This document shows, piece after piece, positions 61,384 through 64,000 of a DNA stretch of 64,000 nucleotides. Source of the stretch: Athripsodes cinereus. Lineage: Eukaryota; Arthropoda; Insecta; Trichoptera; Leptoceridae. The notes below the pieces were generated by a model. That model was given only the letters and a program-made list of their open reading frames with translations, was not told the origin of the DNA and searched no databases. The stretch spans positions 17,481,982-17,545,981 of the forward strand of contig OX388314.1 of NCBI GenBank assembly GCA_947579605.1, written 5' to 3'. Positions within the stretch are counted from its first letter, which is position 1. The number at the start of each line of letters is the position of its first letter. The position numbers were made by a program, and so were the translations under genes.

Positions 61384-62906
61384 CCGTTAGCACACCTCCG
61401 CGGCGGAATCGAGAAAGCGGCTCCGCTTAAATCTGTCAGTTCGTGTGCGTCGTACGCAAGAGCGAGATGGCATGCTCAAATACATACTGTTTTCTATACA
61501 TCTATCTCTTTCTAGCACCGTTTCGCCATAGATTACGAAATAAGCATTCACATCTCCGCCTGTTTTTTCGCAGTCTCTGATGTTTCGCTTTTGTGCCGCT
61601 TTTGTATTTGTACAATTCGACAGATTTTTGGAGCGAAACCATGACAAAAACATGACCAGTTGGTCTACTGACTATCCCACTTATCTATCTATACCATCAC
61701 ATCTCCCACAAGCATATTACATGCAGTTGGTCAACTGACTATCCCACTTTATCTATCTATACCATCACGGCTTTCCCACAAGTTTATTACATGCAGTTGG
61801 TCTACTGACTATCCCACTTTATCTATCTATACCATCACGGCTTTCCCACAAGTTTATTACATGCAGTTGGTCAACTGACTATCCCATTTTATCTATCTAT
61901 ACCATCACGGCTTTCCCACAAGTTTATTACATGCAGTTGGTCAACTGACTATCCCACTTTATCTATCTATACCATCACGACTTTCCCACAAGTTTATTAC
62001 ATGCAGTTGGTCTACTGACTACCCCACTTTATCTATCTATACCATCACGGCTTTCCCACAAGTACATAGTCACCAACTGCATGTAATAAACTTGTGCGAA
62101 AGCCGTGATGGTATAGATAGATAAAGTGGGATAGTCAGTTGACCAACTGCATGTAATAAACTTGTGGGAAAGTCGTGATGGTATAGATAGATAAAGTGGG
62201 ATAGTCAGTTGACCAACTGCATGTAATAAACTTGTGGGAAAGCCGTGATGGTATAGATAGATAAATGGGATAGTCAGTTGACCAACTGCATGTAATAAAC
62301 TTGTGGGAAAGCCGTGATGGTATAGATAGATAAAATGGGATATTCAGTTGACCAACTGCATGTAATAAACTTGTGGGAAAGCCGTGATGGTATAGATAGA
62401 TAAAGTGGGATAGTCAGTTGACCAACTGCATGTAATAAACTTGTGGGAAAGCCGTGATGGTATAGATAGATAAAGTGGGATAGTCAGTTGACCAACTGCA
62501 TGTAATATGCTTGTGGGAGATGTGATGGTATAGATAGATAGTGGGGTAGTCAGTAGACCAACTGTTTGTAATAAACTTGTGGGAAAGCCGTGATGGTATA
62601 GATAGATAAAGTGGGATAGTCAGTAGACCAACTGCATGTAATAAACTTGTGGGAAAGCCGTGCTGGTATAGATAGATTATAGTTCAATATTATTTATTAT
62701 TCGGCCAATATCGGATAATTACTAGGAATATGCAATTTAGTTCCACTAATTTCACACTACGGCGTACGTAATAGTGTTCATTCGGTATCACGATTTCGCT
62801 GTTCGCGTTCCGCGCAAATGTACTAGCTAAAAGCGGTTTCGCTACTACGACTCCGCTCAGCGGTTTCGCTTTCGCTATTTCGCGGCGGAGGTGTGCTAAA
62901 GCCCTT
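61384..62906. mobile_element. Foldback-like element, about 1.5 kb, with inverted satellite arms
   Basis: The termini are inverted: left 'ttagcacacctccgcggcgg' and right, reverse-complemented, 'tttagcacacctccgccgcg'. GC-rich subterminal sequence ('gaaagcgg', 'cggtttcgcttt') lies at both ends. Flanks 'ccctttat' and 'cccttaag' may be a degraded target duplication. Between the ends lie two opposed arrays of a 70-bp unit. No transposase ORF is present. The 88-codon open frame on the minus strand at 61387-61653 is formed by the GC-rich terminal part and has no recognisable domain. Confidence 0.75.
61650..62690. repeat. 70-bp satellite in head-to-head arrays (6 + 9 units)
   Basis: Right-arm unit: 'gtgggatagtcagttgacca', 'actgcatgtaataaacttgt', 'gggaaagccgtgatggtata' and 'gatagataaa'. 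The left array (61650-62060, about six units) is its reverse complement, and the right array (62066-62690) has about nine units. A variant unit with 'agatgtgatgg' occurs once in each arm (about 61695 and 62515), so the arms arose by inverted duplication of an existing array. The unit closely matches the last 70 bases of family A. Confidence 0.92.
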
Positions 62907-63584
62907 AAGAATCCATTTTTTTTATAAATAACGTGAAATAAATCAAAAATATATTCGTGACCTTAGGTGTACATACTACTTGTTATAAATACCTTTTACA
63001 CCAACAAGTATGTTCCCTACACACTTGTTAGAAAGCGGTCCTATTCTGGCCAGCACAAGAGAGCTCTTCAAAACTCCAAAATGCCTTCACAGAGAATGTT
63101 TGATGGAGGTTGAATAAGTTCTAGGAACCATTTCACGGTTCACTTAAAGTATCTGTTTTTACTTTTTCATGTTTACAAAAACCCTGACCTACATATCATG
63201 TTTGTATTACGAAAATACGGTGTGACAGATAATTATATGAAGAAAAGCCCTTTATATTATCATCACAATAATAGATTTTCATATACATACACAAATATCG
63301 GAAATATCCATGTGACAAATGCATAAATTGTATGGAAATATGCGTGATAAGTTCCTACAAATCGATCAAACAGACAACCTGCTTAGCTCATTGGAGTACT
63401 TACCGATAGTATATATATGCTTCGTTGTACGTTGCTTCACTTATGCGCATCCAATCAATATGATATTCAAAATTAGAAATGGAACGTAAATTTAAACAAA
63501 TTCTATTAGAGTTCAACTTGTAACTAGATGCATATTATAATGCAACTCATATTTGAAAGATCTTATTTGGTCTTATATCTATTC

Positions 63585-63740
63585 GTGGGCTGTCAGGCAA
63601 AGAATAGGTCTCTCAATTTAAGTGGTATCTTTTTTGTAAGTTTTCGGTGGTTGACGAGTGTTCGTAAAGAATGACAACGTGCGTGTTTATTAAATAGTTT
63701 GCTGACTACTTCACTAGTGGGATGCGTATGCAGTGATGAT
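63585..63740 (+). repeat. Family A repeat with internal deletion
   Basis: 'cgtgggctgtcaggcaaaga', 'gtaagttttcggtggttgac' and 'ttgctgactacttcactagt' are present, ending 'gggatgcgtatgcagtgatg'. The central 'catcctgaatgtctt' block is lost. Confidence 0.6.
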
Positions 63741-63966
63741 AATGAATATGTAGTGATAAATAAATAAAAAAAAATAAAAAAATACATAACTGTTATTCAG
63801 AAATCTTAATAACATTCAGCTTTTCAAGTATTTTTTGTACGGAGTATATAAATGCTGTTCCTTAATATTGAATGACATTCGGCATTTGATATTCGACAGT
63901 ATTTTCACCGAAAAGTATGTAATGAAAATCTTATTCAACATTTTTCTTTATTCAAAAAAATCTCAC

Positions 63967-64000
63967 CATTAATGAGCGACCAGGGACAAATTAAACACAG
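63967..64000 (-). other. Possible edge of a 5' exon of the Nhe2-like gene
   Basis: On the minus strand the window begins with non-AT-rich sequence ending 'tcattaatg' and then 'gtgagatt', a good donor. Joined to the 52.5-kb exon in phase 0, this would give Met followed directly by 'ALSLDRT', with an in-frame TAA upstream, so the ATG could be the initiator. Only 34 bases are visible, and the donor may be fortuitous. The protein would then lack a signal-like N-terminus. Confidence 0.25.

Larger units (their letters stand above)
52807..63966 (-). other. Nhe2-like gene 5' intron or flank
   Basis: Begins at the acceptor of the 52.5-kb exon. It holds LINE copy 4, SINEs, family A pieces, a 73-bp satellite and a 1.5-kb foldback-like element. 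Stretches with nothing identifiable are 53415-53905, 53970-54740, 55425-56035, 56170-58265, 58830-59240, 59705-60410, 60900-61380 and 62910-63580. The right border depends on the tentative exon at the window edge. Confidence 0.5.

Noticed and set aside
61387..61653. 88-codon minus-strand open frame with Arg/Cys-rich end
   Set aside because: It lies in the GC-rich terminal part of the foldback-like element. No domain was recognised and the terminal inverted repeat itself forms its end.
61650..62690. Regularly spaced repeats resembling a CRISPR array
   Set aside because: Units are contiguous 70-bp satellite copies without unique spacers, in a eukaryotic genome, and with no cas genes.

Overview
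The window is strongly AT-rich, intron-dominated animal DNA, almost certainly from a moth or butterfly (Lepidoptera). The reasons are an arthropod-type sodium/proton exchanger split over very long introns, tRNA-derived SINE bodies of the kind common in lepidopteran genomes (11.1, 50.2 and 58.7 kb), the 'caagtggggtaggcagag' motif near 15.66 kb, and a Helitron-like end 'gccgggtcagctag' near 48.49 kb. No prokaryotic, viral or organellar gene was seen.

Protein-coding content: one host gene is supported, on the minus strand, and it spans nearly the whole window. Four exons (52545-52806, 19229-19492, 18478-18931, 2662-2879, in transcript order) join in phase 0-1, 1-1, 1-2 and 2-1 with GT/AG borders. 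They encode about 399 residues of the membrane domain of a plasma-membrane Na+/H+ exchanger closest to insect Nhe2 (the vertebrate NHE3/NHE5 side). The start of the coding region and the C-terminal part lie off the window, although the last 34 bases may be the edge of a 5' exon. The introns are about 33.1 kb, 0.3 kb and 15.6 kb. A complete tRNA-His(GTG) gene sits on the plus strand inside the 33-kb intron.

Everything else that can be recognised is repeat sequence. (i) A dispersed SINE-like family, 'family A' here, has about 20 copies. It runs from a 'ccgtggag' start to a 'ccgtgatggta' end followed by a microsatellite. (ii) A 210-bp, fully palindromic MITE has five copies. (iii) RTE-like non-LTR retrotransposon pieces with a (GAT)n tail occur at 16-18, 51 and 54.7 kb, alongside three C-terminal tails of a different CR1/L2-like type at 14.4, 24.1 and 37.3 kb. 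(iv) There are tRNA-derived SINEs of two types. (v) There are fragments of Tc1-like, Helitron-like, possible Harbinger-like and hAT-like elements. (vi) There are satellite arrays of 45 bp (11.8 kb), 73 bp (59.2 kb) and 70 bp (61.7-62.7 kb).

The most unusual structures are two foldback-like elements built from tandem subrepeats (404-1351 and 61384-62906). The second has arms that are tandem copies of the 3' end of family A. A TIR element at 17095-17938 interrupts a LINE; its 9-bp target duplication can be read directly because an uninterrupted LINE copy at 54.7 kb shows the empty site. A palindromic MITE lies nested inside a second palindrome (3047-3418), and a near-perfect 103-bp-arm palindrome lies at 30154-30364. 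I saw no defence, biosynthetic or other undescribed multi-gene system. What is interesting here is the structure and layering of the repeats.
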